64,000 nucleotides of DNA, taken from assembly GCA_964017045.1 (NCBI GenBank), contig OZ024794.1, positions 55,762,108 to 55,826,107 on the forward strand, read 5' to 3'. Position numbers and translations under genes: made by a program. Below the pieces are notes generated by a model. It worked only from the letters and a program-made list of their open reading frames with translations, searched no databases and had not been told where the DNA came from. The stretch comes from Omphiscola glabra. Taxonomy: Eukaryota > Mollusca > Gastropoda > Lymnaeidae. Shown here one piece after another: positions 11,492-22,400 of the stretch (positions are counted from its first letter, which is position 1; the number at the start of each line of letters is the position of its first letter).

Positions 11492-11786
11492 ACGTTACCA
11501 AATCTTCCAACGTTGTGTTTAAAATTCAAAACATTTAGTTTCCTTGTTTGAACTAGGATAGATATGACATTTTTGTAGCAGCCATATAGCTGATAAGAGA
11601 GCAGGGCAGCCACAACTATCCACGCATGGTCTTATTTAAGATTAAAAAAAAAAACTTTCACTCTTATCCCCCACCCCAAAAAAAACAAAAATAAATATAA
11701 AATAACACGAATAAATAAATAAAACAAAAATAAATAAATAAAATAAAACTAAAATACAATAAATGATCCATGCTAATGACCCAGGT
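11492..11786. other. Noncoding, A/T-rich
   Basis: A-rich simple sequence with aaataaataaa runs before the next array; no feature seen. Confidence 0.5.
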
Positions 11787-11930
11787 ACTCCCTTGACAAC
11801 AAAGTCAGGAACTCCATTGACAACAAAGTCATGCACTCCTTTGACAACAAAGTCAGGCACTCCATTGACGACAAAGTCAGGCACTCCTCGGACAACAAAG
11901 TCAGGCACTCCATTGACAACAAAGTATATG
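11787..11930 (+). repeat. 24-bp minisatellite, 6 copies
   Basis: Six units containing ttgacaacaaagtcagg. The period is 24, so it reads as TPLTTKSG repeats in one frame. No start context or flanking exon supports a protein. Confidence 0.93.
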
Positions 11931-11962
11931 TTCATACACGCATTTTGCATGCAAAGGATGCC

Positions 11963-13233
11963 CCCTTCTCACCACACCCTTCTAACCACACCTTCTCACC
12001 AAACCTTCTCACCACACCTTCTCACCACATCTTCTCACCACACCTTCTCATCACACCTTCTCACCACATCTTCTCACCACCCCTTCTCACCACATCTTCT
12101 CACCACATCTTCTCATCACCCCTTCTCACCACATCTTCTCACCACCCCTTCTCACCACATCTTCTCACCACAACTTCTCACCACCCTTCTCATCACACCT
12201 TCTCACCACACCTTCTCACCACATCTTCTCATCACACCTTCTCACCACTCCTTCTCACCACCCTTCTCACCACACCTTCTCACCATCCCTTCTCACCACA
12301 CCCTTCTCACCACCCCTTCTCACCACACCTTCTCACCACATCTTCTCACCACTGCTTCTCGCCACATCTTCTCACCACCCCTTCTCACCACACCTTCTCA
12401 CCACACCTTCTCACCACCCCTTCTCACCACCCCTTCTCACCACACCTTCTCACCATCCCTTCTCACCACCCCTTCTCATCACACCTTCTCACCACACCTT
12501 CTCATAATCCCTTCTCACCACACCTTCTCACCACCCCTTCTCACCACACCTTCTCACCACACCTTCTCACCACACCTTCTCACCACACCTTCTCATCATC
12601 CCTTCCCACCACCCCTTTTCATCATCCCTTCTCACCACACCTTCTCATCATCCATTCTCACCACCCCTTCTCATCATCCCTTCTCACCATACCTTCTCAC
12701 CACACCTTCTCACCACACCTTCTCACCACATCTTCTCACCACCCCTTCTCATCATCCCTTCTCACCACACCTTCTCACCACACCTTCTCATCTTACCTTC
12801 TCACCACCCCTTCTCACCACCCCTTCTCTTCACATCTTCTCACCACCCCTTCTCACCACCCCTTCTCACCACCCCTTCTCACCACACCTTCTCACCACCC
12901 CTTCTCACCTTCCCTTCTCACCACACCTTCTCACCATCCCTTCTCACCACCCCTTCTCATCACACCTTATCACCACCCCTTCTCATCATCCCTTCTCACC
13001 ACCCCTTCTCATCACACCTTCTCACCACATCTTCTCACCACCCCTTCTCATCATCCCTTTTCACCACCCCTTCTCATCATCCCTTCTCACCACACCTTCT
13101 CATCATCCCTTCTCACCACCCCTTCTCACTACACCTTCTCACCACACCCTTCTCACCACACCTTCGCACCACCCCTTCTCACCACATCTTCTCACCACCG
13201 CTTCTCACCACCTCTTCTCACCACCCCTTCTCA
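11963..13233 (+). repeat. 13-bp C/T-rich minisatellite, about 98 copies
   Basis: The unit cttctcaccacac repeats with CCC, CAT and ATC variants. One strand is almost purely pyrimidine plus A. The 13-bp period produces a 13-residue super-repeat (LLTTPSHHTFSPH) in every frame and explains open frames over 500 codons long. Confidence 0.96.
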
Positions 13234-14108
13234 TTGCCCTGTGTGTGAGGTTCAAGTATTCGGCCCACTGTGTAGGCATGGCTTCCATTTCTATTATAAT
13301 AGTTATAGTTACCCGAAAAGCCTACCCCTTGTTACTGTGTGCAATAGTTACAGTTTACCTACAGGTCTCAATCTTTCTAAAATGTAGATGCCCCTCAAGT
13401 GGGAGAGCTAAAATATGTATAAGTTTCCTGCCCTGCTCTGCTTGAAGAATAAGAGTCTCTCAGAAACATTCCATCATAGGCAATAATAATCAACTCCCCA
13501 TAGCCTTCAAATTTGCACCCAGTAGGGCCAGACCATATTTTGGGAACCACTGCCTTTAACAAATAGCTCATTATTTATATTAATAATGTTATATGATTTA
13601 TTGTAATACCGTTATAACTAGGATTGTTTAATGTTAGTGTAATGTCAGTGTCCTATTTTTATTATAAATAAGACCAGAGGCGATGTGGTTCAAACAGTGA
13701 CTGATTTTAATATCGACATTCCCAATAATAAATGCGTTTCATAAAATCTGAAGACACTTGGAATCATAAAACATGAATTTTAATGACTCTTCAACTTCTA
13801 CAGAACATTTTTAATTGATAATGTTATCAACAAATTTATAAATCTTCATACGCCAACAGTCTCTGTTCATTCGTCTCTCCATTCCAAAACAAACTCCATT
13901 ATTCAACCCAACTCCGATTGGCCCGTTCCTCCCAAGTCCCAACACTGTATATTATACAAGAAATATTAAGCAGATTATCTGTCTCCCATTAGTGGTTCAC
14001 ATAATCATATCTCTCACAAGTAATTAATAATGCCAACAACAAGTTAGAGTAAGCCCCTTTAATTGTCATTTCAAAACCAAATACCAAATAATTAGTCCGT
14101 GTAGAACA
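13234..14108. other. Noncoding DNA
   Basis: No exon recognised. A lone hAT-like right end (gggaaccactg) lies at 13538-13550. Confidence 0.45.
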
Positions 14109-14302
14109 GTGGTTCTCAACCTTTCTAATGCCACGACGTCTTAATACAGTTCCTCATGTTGTGGCGACCCCAACAACACAAATATTTTAGTTGATACTTC
14201 ATAACTGCAGAGTACATGTGTTTCCCGATGGTCTTGGGCGACCCCTGGTAGAATGTGGTTCGACCCCCAAAGGGGTCGCGACCCACAGGTTGAGAACCGC
14301 TG
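14109..14302 (+). mobile_element. SPIN-like hAT element, complete nonautonomous copy
   Basis: The 194-bp element begins CAGTGGTTCTCAACCTT, ends AGGTTGAGAACCGCTG and has a perfect 8-bp target duplication GTGTAGAA. Internal blocks (taatacagttcctcatgttg, gatggtcttgggcgacccc, aaaggggtcgcgacccac) match what I recall of the SPIN hAT family. It is a short internally deleted form without transposase. Confidence 0.9.
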
Positions 14303-14310
14303 GTGTAGAA

Positions 14311-14884
14311 ACTTATGTAGAATGTTAATTTAAAAAAAGGAATAAAATAAAAAAAACATAAAAAAATAAACCTATTGATATATAATCAGTTGAAATTAAT
14401 CTAGAAAATGATACGCCACTCTTGTAAGGGCACGGGGCTATCAAAAGCGATATCCTATTATATATTTTTTTTACCTCTGCTAAATGGATGGAAAGCTGCA
14501 GCTACTTGTAAGTAGAATCAACTTTTTTTCGTTGAAGGTAATCACACAGCTGCTTTGTCTAATAGTTTGATAAAAATAGTTCAAACAATTGGTTTAGATT
14601 TTTGCTGCTCCCGTCCACGAAACAACTCTGCAGTTGGCCGAAAGTGGCACCCCTCAAATATAGAGTAAAAAGATTCACCCGTGCTGGAACGCCACCAGCC
14701 CCCCCACCCCCCACACGTTTGCTTTACGACCTTTCTACGCAAGTGGTTCAATTTTAAATACTATTTCGTTACTTTGAAAAAGATTTTAGGGGGTAGGGTT
14801 AATTACTAAAATTTGACACGGTAGGAAGGTCTGACTAAGTATACACTGGAGACTGACTCAATCGTGTGAAGACTGTCCATACTC
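14311..14884. other. Noncoding DNA
   Basis: No gene, array or element recognised. Confidence 0.45.
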
Positions 14885-15030
14885 TATGAGCCCAGCAAAG
14901 TACATACATTCTGAGCCCTGCAAAGTACATACATTATGAGCCCTGCAAAGTACATACTCTATGAGCCCTGCAAAGTACATACATTATGAGCCCTGCAAAG
15001 TCCATATTCTATGAGCCCTGCAAAGGGTTC
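14885..15030 (+). repeat. 25-bp minisatellite, about 6 copies
   Basis: Units contain gagccctgcaaagtacatac; the last units are diverged. Confidence 0.9.
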
Positions 15031-16094
15031 ATCGACTCCTGGTTAAGGACACTAATTATTCGCGCAATTAAAGCAAATGAAGTGTCTAAGTCTGTCTAAG
15101 TCTCTCAAAATTATTTTTTTTCAGGATGGGGATTTTGAGCAAATCACAATCAAAAGTCGCAGTGTGCTTTGATGATTCGTAAAATAAAAGTTAAAAAAAC
15201 GAATTTCAAAAATGAAATAATATGCAAACTAACAAAACAGAATAGTTTAGCATTTAATTAATAGGGTATTTCATTTCTAAGACCGGAAAACGTCACATCG
15301 CATTACGCACTGTTACGTTTTTTTTTAGACAAGGTTTTCGTAAAACATGGCTACGACCAATATATTTAATCATATGCAAAATCTTTCTTAAGATAAATTT
15401 GTCAACAAGTTTCAGTCTAGCTTAAGACCCACCATGCTGACTCAAATGCACTTTGAAGTACCGAGATGCTGTTGAGGGACTGGCCTAACGGATTACTCGG
15501 ATGTTATATTAACATCTTTCCGCCATTTAATGATATTGGCCAAACTGAAGACCCGGATTTTCTATTGATAGATTTCCGCCATTAAATGAACAACCCTATT
15601 GCTATCGTTGTTATAATGTTGAAGATGTGTATTGGATAATCGACGATAGTTTTATGAAGCGGTGTGGCATTTTCAAACGCTTTTCTTTTAGAAAGCATTC
15701 ATGGGGGGGGGGTGTAGAAATTAAAGTGGAGTATTTATATGGGCGGCATGGAGTGGGGAGGGGGGTAAACATAGGGGCAAAGAGTTTAAAGCTAAAAGTG
15801 CGCGTATTAAAAAATGGGAATTTTTTTTTAGGAGTTATCGGGGTTAATGATTGGCCGAAGACAATGTGACATCGAAAAGCCGTGACATCGAAAGTTTGAA
15901 AATACGGTACAAAAGATGATAGATGACTGAAGGGGTTAATAGTTTGGGTGCTGAGTTTAAAACAAACAGAAGGGTTAAAAAGGGTTAATGGAAATCTTGA
16001 AAATGTATGATTAGAAGAAGCTATTTCAACGTGCAAAAACTGCTGTGGAGATAACCGTTTAAAGACATAGAGCCGAGATATTAAAGGCAATAAA
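15031..16094. other. Noncoding DNA
   Basis: A direct pair of tttccgccattaaatga-like segments lies near 15520 and 15578. No exon recognised; a 159-codon minus-strand open frame at 15611-16090 shows no domain. Confidence 0.45.
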
Positions 16095-16345
16095 GAAGTG
16101 TTAAAGATGACAATCGTTGGTTAAGAATGACAAAATTAGGTTTAAGGATAACAATTTGTATGGTTAGGGATGATAAACGTAGAATTAAGGATGACAAACA
16201 TAGGTTTAAGAATAACAATTGTAGGGTTAAGGATGATAAAAGTAGGGTAAGGATGACACACTTAGGCTTAAGGATAACAATTATAAGGTTCAGGATGATA
16301 AACGTAGGGTTAAGGATGACAATCAAGGGAATAAAGATGAGAAAG
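16095..16345 (+). repeat. ~24-bp degenerate minisatellite
   Basis: About ten diverged units around ggttaaggatgacaa and aggtttaaggataac. Confidence 0.8.
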
Positions 16346-16599
16346 TCATGGTGAAAGTGAATGAAGCATTATAGACATGACTTTCAGGTTTCAAAATGGG
16401 AATGACATTGTAAATTATGCAAATTGCAAGGTTAAGAAGGTAATTGCTGCGATTTTGAAGGTAGTAGCAGTGTTAAAGAAACGATTGACTAACATCAGAA
16501 CAATTAAGGGAATTCAAATAGTAAACAAATTTCATGAATCATTTACGTGACTAGGAATTTGACTAGGACATGCAGATGTCAATCCAACTGCTTAAAGTA

Positions 16600-16748
16600 G
16601 ATTTCAAATTTAATGGCAGTCCACACCAACTCAGAGCCGGCATACAATCAAATTTGGTGTCCATATCAACTCACATCCGGCTTGCAATCAAATTTGTGGA
16701 CAAGTCCATATCAACACAGATCCGGCATAAATTCAAATATAAGGCTAC
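16600..16748 (+). repeat. ~50-bp degenerate tandem repeat, 3 copies
   Basis: Units carry ccatatcaactcacatccgg and caatcaaatttg with many differences. Confidence 0.65.
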
Positions 16749-16749
16749 A

Positions 16750-17780
16750 CCTCTCATTAACCAGCACAGTGCAGGCAGTTAATGTCCCGAGGCCTGGGAA
16801 ACTGAACACCTTGACATCGATTCCTTCATCCGATCAATTATCTCACAACACCCCCACCCCCCCCCCCCCAACTTCTTTTTGTAGTTTCAACCGAAAACTC
16901 TCATTGGAGTGTATTGATGGACATAACCAAATGGTCTGTTGGAGACCCAAAAAGTTACGGACAGGGGAGAGAGCGCTCTCTGTGTGTGTTTCAATAAATA
17001 CATTTATCACAAACTGGCATCTGGTAAGGCACAACCAGGACACACGCCTACTGCAATGTAGACGTAAAGCTAAACGTTGGTAGAAGTATCAAACTTTTCT
17101 TTGCTTTGATTTTTTTTTTTACCAAGGTAGTTGTCCGTCTATCTTCTGGCGATTAATTAGTTACCAATCCATTCCAATCAACTGAATACCATCCAGTACT
17201 TTGACACGAGGAATGATGCTACAAAACACAAGGAAACTTCCGATCCTGCAGATAAATAAATCGATTAGTTAAGAATAGTCATTCAAATTTTTTTAATAAG
17301 AAAAAGCAAATGCTAAGGGGGCTCTCCCCATCCTCCTGTTGCCAACTCCCTGCTCCATTCGAAGCTACCAATCGTCTGATCCGCGGACGTAAAAACTGAT
17401 TTTATTTAAAAGGAAATGCCATTGTAATAAAAAATAAAATAAATAGGCGTTTCTTTCTTTTTCTTTCTTTTTTTTTTTAAATGAAGACGCGTCATCTACT
17501 GATTTTATGAGACTCTTAGAACATAGCTGTCCGCCCTTAACTGGTTGTCGTCATGTTGCTCCATGAAAAAATACACCACGTGGCGTTGTTCAGGTGATGC
17601 AGCAATGGAGAGCTTCCCATTCCGGGGGTCAAGCCAGCCTGTCTTCTTGGACTCGCGCTCTTCTCTCTTTAATTTACCCGCTTCTTCAGAATGCCGCCAG
17701 GAACTGCTGCGTGGGAGTGTAATAAAGGAGAGACTGCAATCAGGTTGGTAAAATAGGTCATAAGTAAAACAAAGTAAGGT
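16750..17780. other. Anonymous DNA
   Basis: Open frames at 16613-17083 and 17545-17751 are short, with no motif, splice context or homology that I recognise. Confidence 0.4.
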
Positions 17781-17804
17781 TCAACTTGAAAAAAGGAACG
17801 CAAC

Positions 17805-17855
17805 AAAACAACGAACGTGTCGGCAGGAAGCCTTCGTCAGCGAACAAACAACAGA
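17805..17855 (-). mobile_element. Decayed Penelope/hammerhead remnant
   Basis: Minus strand reads CTGACGA, a GGC/GCC stem with intervening loop, then GACACG. This is a hammerhead layout with core position A14 changed to C, so probably inactive. The surroundings resemble the 3' region of the Penelope copy at 8540. Confidence 0.45.
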
Positions 17856-17999
17856 AAAAAAAATCACGCTGTCACGCACCTAGGTTAAAGTAACAAACGT
17901 AATAATCTGTGAACTGTTTGCATCCGACCCAGATGTCTGTATGACATCAGACCCGGATTTCGTGCACTAGTAAGCCAACTGGACGGCCGCGTCTGAGCA

Positions 18000-18450
18000 T
18001 AGCGTGCTCAGGAGAAGCCACGAAGCTGGTAGCATCCACATAGGTGAAGGGGTGGGGGGGAAGGGGGGCGTTCAAAATTCCGAAATTTATATTAAAAAAG
18101 GGGGCAAAGGGAATAAAAATATGCAAAATAATACAAAAAATAATAATAATGAAAACCTCGCTAAAAGAAAAGCATGAAGTGTGACATCGTCAGTCATGAC
18201 AGAATGGAACCCATCAGTCTCTCTCTTTGGTTCAAGCATGAATGACGGACTAGGGCGACGTTTTGGTTAAAGATATACTTTTATGATTCTTTTTTATTTA
18301 CTATCTGTATGTCTATAGGTATGTCTATGGGTATGCCTATTGGCATGGGTATTTGAAAGTATACCACTATTTTTGGCTGTTATTATGAATTTATGTATAA
18401 CTGTATTGATGACCATATAAATATCTTTATGTATAACTAGATGTGTTATT
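18000..18450. other. Noncoding DNA
   Basis: G-rich simple sequence at 18049-18070; nothing else recognised. Confidence 0.4.
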
Positions 18451-18463
18451 ATATCAACGACTG

Positions 18464-18612
18464 CAGAATCGACTCAAATCCAACTAGGACCCATAACAAA
18501 TTGTGTCTTACGTGCGGAAAACCATTCCATGCACAAATAGGATTGGCAGGCCACCCGCGTACTCGCCGCGGAATATAGCCTTGGTGAACTTCGCATGCGA
18601 AGGGCGAACAAC
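18464..18612 (+). mobile_element. Severely 5'-truncated LINE insertion with 13-bp target duplication
   Basis: The 149-bp insertion encodes the end of a LINE ORF2, including the zinc-finger segment CLTCGKPFHAQIGLAGH, to a TAG at 18576-18578. A short 3' UTR with a ttcgcatgcgaa hairpin follows. Identical 13-bp ATATCAACGACTG flanks occur at 18451-18463 and 18613-18625. Truncation plus target duplication is the signature of target-primed reverse transcription. Confidence 0.88.
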
Positions 18613-18794
18613 ATATCAACGACTGTATGTTAGGCAACATTTAACAAATATATGCATGTCCCTTTATATGACTTTATATCATTATGTACGATAATGCATA
18701 TGAAAACACATAAAGGCATTCATAATACATACATATTTACTTATATACATAAATAGAATGCATGTCTTATATTTAAGTATGAGTGTATGCGTGA

Positions 18795-18990
18795 CGTATG
18801 ACATATGGTGGCACTCTTTAATACACGTATGACATATGGTGACACTCTTTAATACACGTATGACATATGGCGGCACTCTTTAATACACGTTTGGCATATG
18901 GTGGCACTCTTAAATACAAGTATGGCATATGGTGCCACTTTCAATACACAAATGGCATATGGTGCCACTCTTTAATAGACGTATGATTTA
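18795..18990 (+). repeat. 31-bp minisatellite, about 6 copies
   Basis: Units contain gtatgacatatggtggcact and ctttaatacac; it lies just beyond the 3' end of the GPCR gene. Confidence 0.92.
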
Positions 18991-19068
18991 CGTAAGCGAG
19001 CAGCAATTATAACATTATCACTAATTTCTATCTTAAAACGATATTTTCCCACACGACGGAATCAAAAG

Positions 19069-19074
19069 TTTATT
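19069..19074 (-). promoter_or_regulatory. Candidate polyadenylation signal of the GPCR gene
   Basis: An AATAAA hexamer on the minus strand lies about 110 bases beyond the stop codon of exon 4. A short 3' UTR would fit, but hexamers are common in AT-rich DNA. Confidence 0.4.
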
Positions 19075-19182
19075 TAAGCGACATACGAACTGATTGTTGC
19101 TGACCAAACATAAACAGATCCCCAAAAGACACACATGAACATTTTTTCCATGGAAAAATAGAATAACATAGTCTTCAACAGT

Positions 19183-19430
19183 TCACACAAATGCTGGCTC
19201 TCTCCCCGATGACCACGAAGGCGAGCTAGAGGGCCCTGTAGGTGTAGACCGGTTTTTCACCGACGACCAAGATGGCGAGTTAGAGGGCGCTGCTAGTTGT
19301 CTCTGCAGCTGCTCTCTCCTAATGCTCCCATTGATTTGATGATGTTTGCTCCTGTGAATCAATGAGTACCTGGTCTCCATTCCAGAGTCTTCCGACATTG
19401 TTCTTGTCGCTCGCAGACTCATCATACTTC
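19183..19430 (-). CDS. Probable GPCR exon 4: cytoplasmic C-terminal tail
   Basis: An acceptor (TTATTTCCAG) at 19431-19440 opens a frame in exactly the phase left by exon 3: G joins GA to make Gly330, then SMMSLRATRTMSEDSG follows. The 82-residue tail is rich in Ser, Thr and basic residues, has two SPSWSS repeats and ends REPAFV-stop. These are typical of receptor tails that are phosphorylated and bind arrestin. It lies 10.6 kb from exon 3. Assignment rests on phase, splice site and composition; another gene's last exon remains possible. Confidence 0.72.
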
Positions 19431-22400
19431 CTGGAAATAAATTAAATACATATTATATTTCTCTAGGTATGAAAGAAAGTATGGTATTATGGTGAGTTTT
19501 ATTAAGCTAAAAATAAAATTCCCGATAACTGCGCTAATTAAGATTCTTTAAAACACCGCAAGTGCGTTTGGAGAGTAATATTTTCTTTTGTTTCACGGAT
19601 ATAGTCTCAATTTAAATATGTTGTAATAAATCTGCGGTGTAAAAGGGGGTGGGACATTAGAATATTAATATTTTTCAGGGACAGTGCCGCACCTGGTTTT
19701 TTTTTTTGGGGGGGGGGGGAGGGGTAGCACTATTTGTGATTCTTATAAATTGCTTTAATTGAATGCATACGTGTATGCCTAATTTTAGCCAACATCACGT
19801 GTCTCCCCTTTGTTTTGAATTTGATGTCACTGATTAAAAAGTGCCGTGCCACTCCCTTTACCAGCTCCCTTCGTTGATTGGGAAAATATTGTCTACGTTC
19901 CAAAACGTTCTATTCGCATTTAAGAATTCTATCAGGTGACACAGTTTCTAGAATATCTTTAATATATATTATATATGCCGTCAGCTTTCCTAGCCTAGAC
20001 ATATTTTTGCCATAATTCCTAGACATAGACGAGACGTTATATAATTGCAAGATTGTCTTCTTTATGCGTGTCAGTAAATTAATATTTTTCATTTTCGAGT
20101 ATTGTAACTTTTCACATGACTTGTTGTGCTGAAAGTTGATAGAGGGTTTTTTTGTTTTTGTATATAGAAGTTCAATAGTATTGTTAAATTTAATATTGTT
20201 ATTATCACTAGCTTTGTTCTCGTTTTTCTTTGTCTACTGGTTTTCAGTCCTGTGTTACGCATTGATGTAAGCATTGATGTTTGGTCGAGTGACTTTAGTA
20301 GACGGAGCTCGCACTGCGGCCGCCATTATTTCTCGGACTAAAACAAGTATGAAAAAAATGTGAATCAAAAACCTTTCACACGCATAAGAGCAGAATTCAC
20401 GATTAAATAGGCATAGATTGAAATAGGGGAACCTGACACATTGCTCGTGTATATATTGTGATAATTTATTGACAATATGGATGGTGACTCATTGGAAGGA
20501 AGCACCGTACTTTACATATCTAGAAAGAGAGATAGATTGATACATAGGAAGATATTGAGATAGTGGGATTTATAGGAAGAGAAAGAGAGATAGAGTGATA
20601 CATAGGAAGAAATAGAGATAGCGGGATATATAGGAAGAGAGAGATGAGGGATATATAGGAAGAGAGAGATAAGGGATATATAGGAAGAGAGAGATGAGGG
20701 ATATAGGAAGAGAGAGATGATGAATATATAGGGAGAGAGATGAGATATATATATAGGAAGAGAGAGAGAGAGGGATATATAGGGAGAGAGAAGTTGAAAC
20801 TGAGCGATGACAAAACGGAAGCACTTCTCATTCACAATCATGAAACATATTCTAACTCAGTTCTTCACATCTCGTTTCAAGTAGGTAGCTCCGATATAGA
20901 GTTCACATCCTTTTCTAGGAATCTTGGTTACATTCTTTCTGATTATATGTTTCTCACTAATCTGTCGTTCCTATCTTACTGAACTTCTTATCGTATACTC
21001 GCCCCTCCGCAGACACGCGTATTCTTTCTGTTCTAAGAACACGCACTAAAACACATGGTGAACGATCTTTCTCTTTCTGTGCCCCAAAACAATGAAATTC
21101 TCTCCCATAACAAATCAGAAATATAACGACCATCACAGTCTTCAAAACTGCTCTAAAGACCCATCTCTTTAAACTGTACTATACCGACTCATTCTCACCC
21201 CCCACTGATAAACAAAGCTCGATGTTGCAGGATGCTGTCCATTGTTAGACAGGGGTAGATAATACTTGGGTGGTGAGGTCACGTTTTTCACCAATTGTTG
21301 TTTTTAAATGTATCCGTGGCTGTAATTGCTAATTTTTATGTAAAGCGCAGTGAGCCAAGCCCTAGGCTGAGGTACTGCGCTATAAAAAAACCATCTAATA
21401 ATAATGATAATAATAAATAGGAAGAGAGAGCTAGAGGGATATATAGGAAGAGATAGATAGAGGGATATATAGGAAGAGAGAGATTGAGGAATATAAAGGA
21501 AGAGAGATATCGAGGGATGTATAGGAAGAGATAGATAGAGGGATATATAGGAAGAGAGAGATGGATATATAGGAAGAGAGAGAGAGAGTTAGGGATATAT
21601 AGGAAGAGAGATAGGGGGATATAAGGAAGAGAGATTGGGGGGGGGGGAGAATGGAAAGATTTTTAATAGCGCTTTCATTATTCGGAATAATTGAAGTATG
21701 GAATGTACTTCTTAAGAACAAATATCTGTATTTAAGTGTCATAGTGTACATAAAAGGTCGATAAAACTGACACGAAAACCATAAATAAAATATGTTAAAT
21801 ACGGGCTCTGGTGTCTTAGGTTAGCGTTAGGACCAATGTGAATGTATGGTCTCTTCAAATGTCTAGACAAAGATGCTGTATTAGCATAGAAATCTAACTG
21901 CTTTAGAATAGGGTCGACCGCTGTAGCTAGCCACGTAGGTGTTCTCACAGTTGGAGGAAAAGGCAGAGACAGGGTAGGGATCATGATTACAAGTTGCCGT
22001 TAAGGGATATTGGGCGAGATGCTGAGGTGGAAGTCTCTGGCCGATGATTATAGATACGCAGCCCTGAGAAAGCAGCTCCTAGGCAACCGTTTCGTCCCAG
22101 CTACTTCGGAAACTAGTTGCGGGGTGGAAACCCACCGAAGAACCCCCTTTAAAGGGCGCCCGACGCTTCCCCGGTATTGGTGGGGGAAGATATTAGGACG
22201 TAAATTTACCATTCCAACTCCAAGGAAAGTCGATCGTGTCCACTGTGTGCATGCACAGTGTTGGACCGACCGGGTGTCCTTGGGTTTGGGCTGCCTCCAG
22301 CAGAGACTCCGATCGAGCGGACTCGGGTGGGGGCCTTCCTGGCAAAGGGACATCTCCAACGTGCCGCTTCGCGGCCCGATACTCGGGCTTAGGGCGGTGC

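Noticed and set aside
11763..13445. 560- and 518-codon open frames rich in SPHLLTTPSHH
   Set aside because: Produced by the 13-bp array, with the same repeat in every frame.
15611..16090. 159-codon minus-strand open frame
   Set aside because: No domain, low-complexity composition, no splice context, overlaps a minisatellite edge.
20512..20841. Hydrophobic minus-strand frames that look like membrane proteins
   Set aside because: They are the complement of the GA-rich minisatellite.
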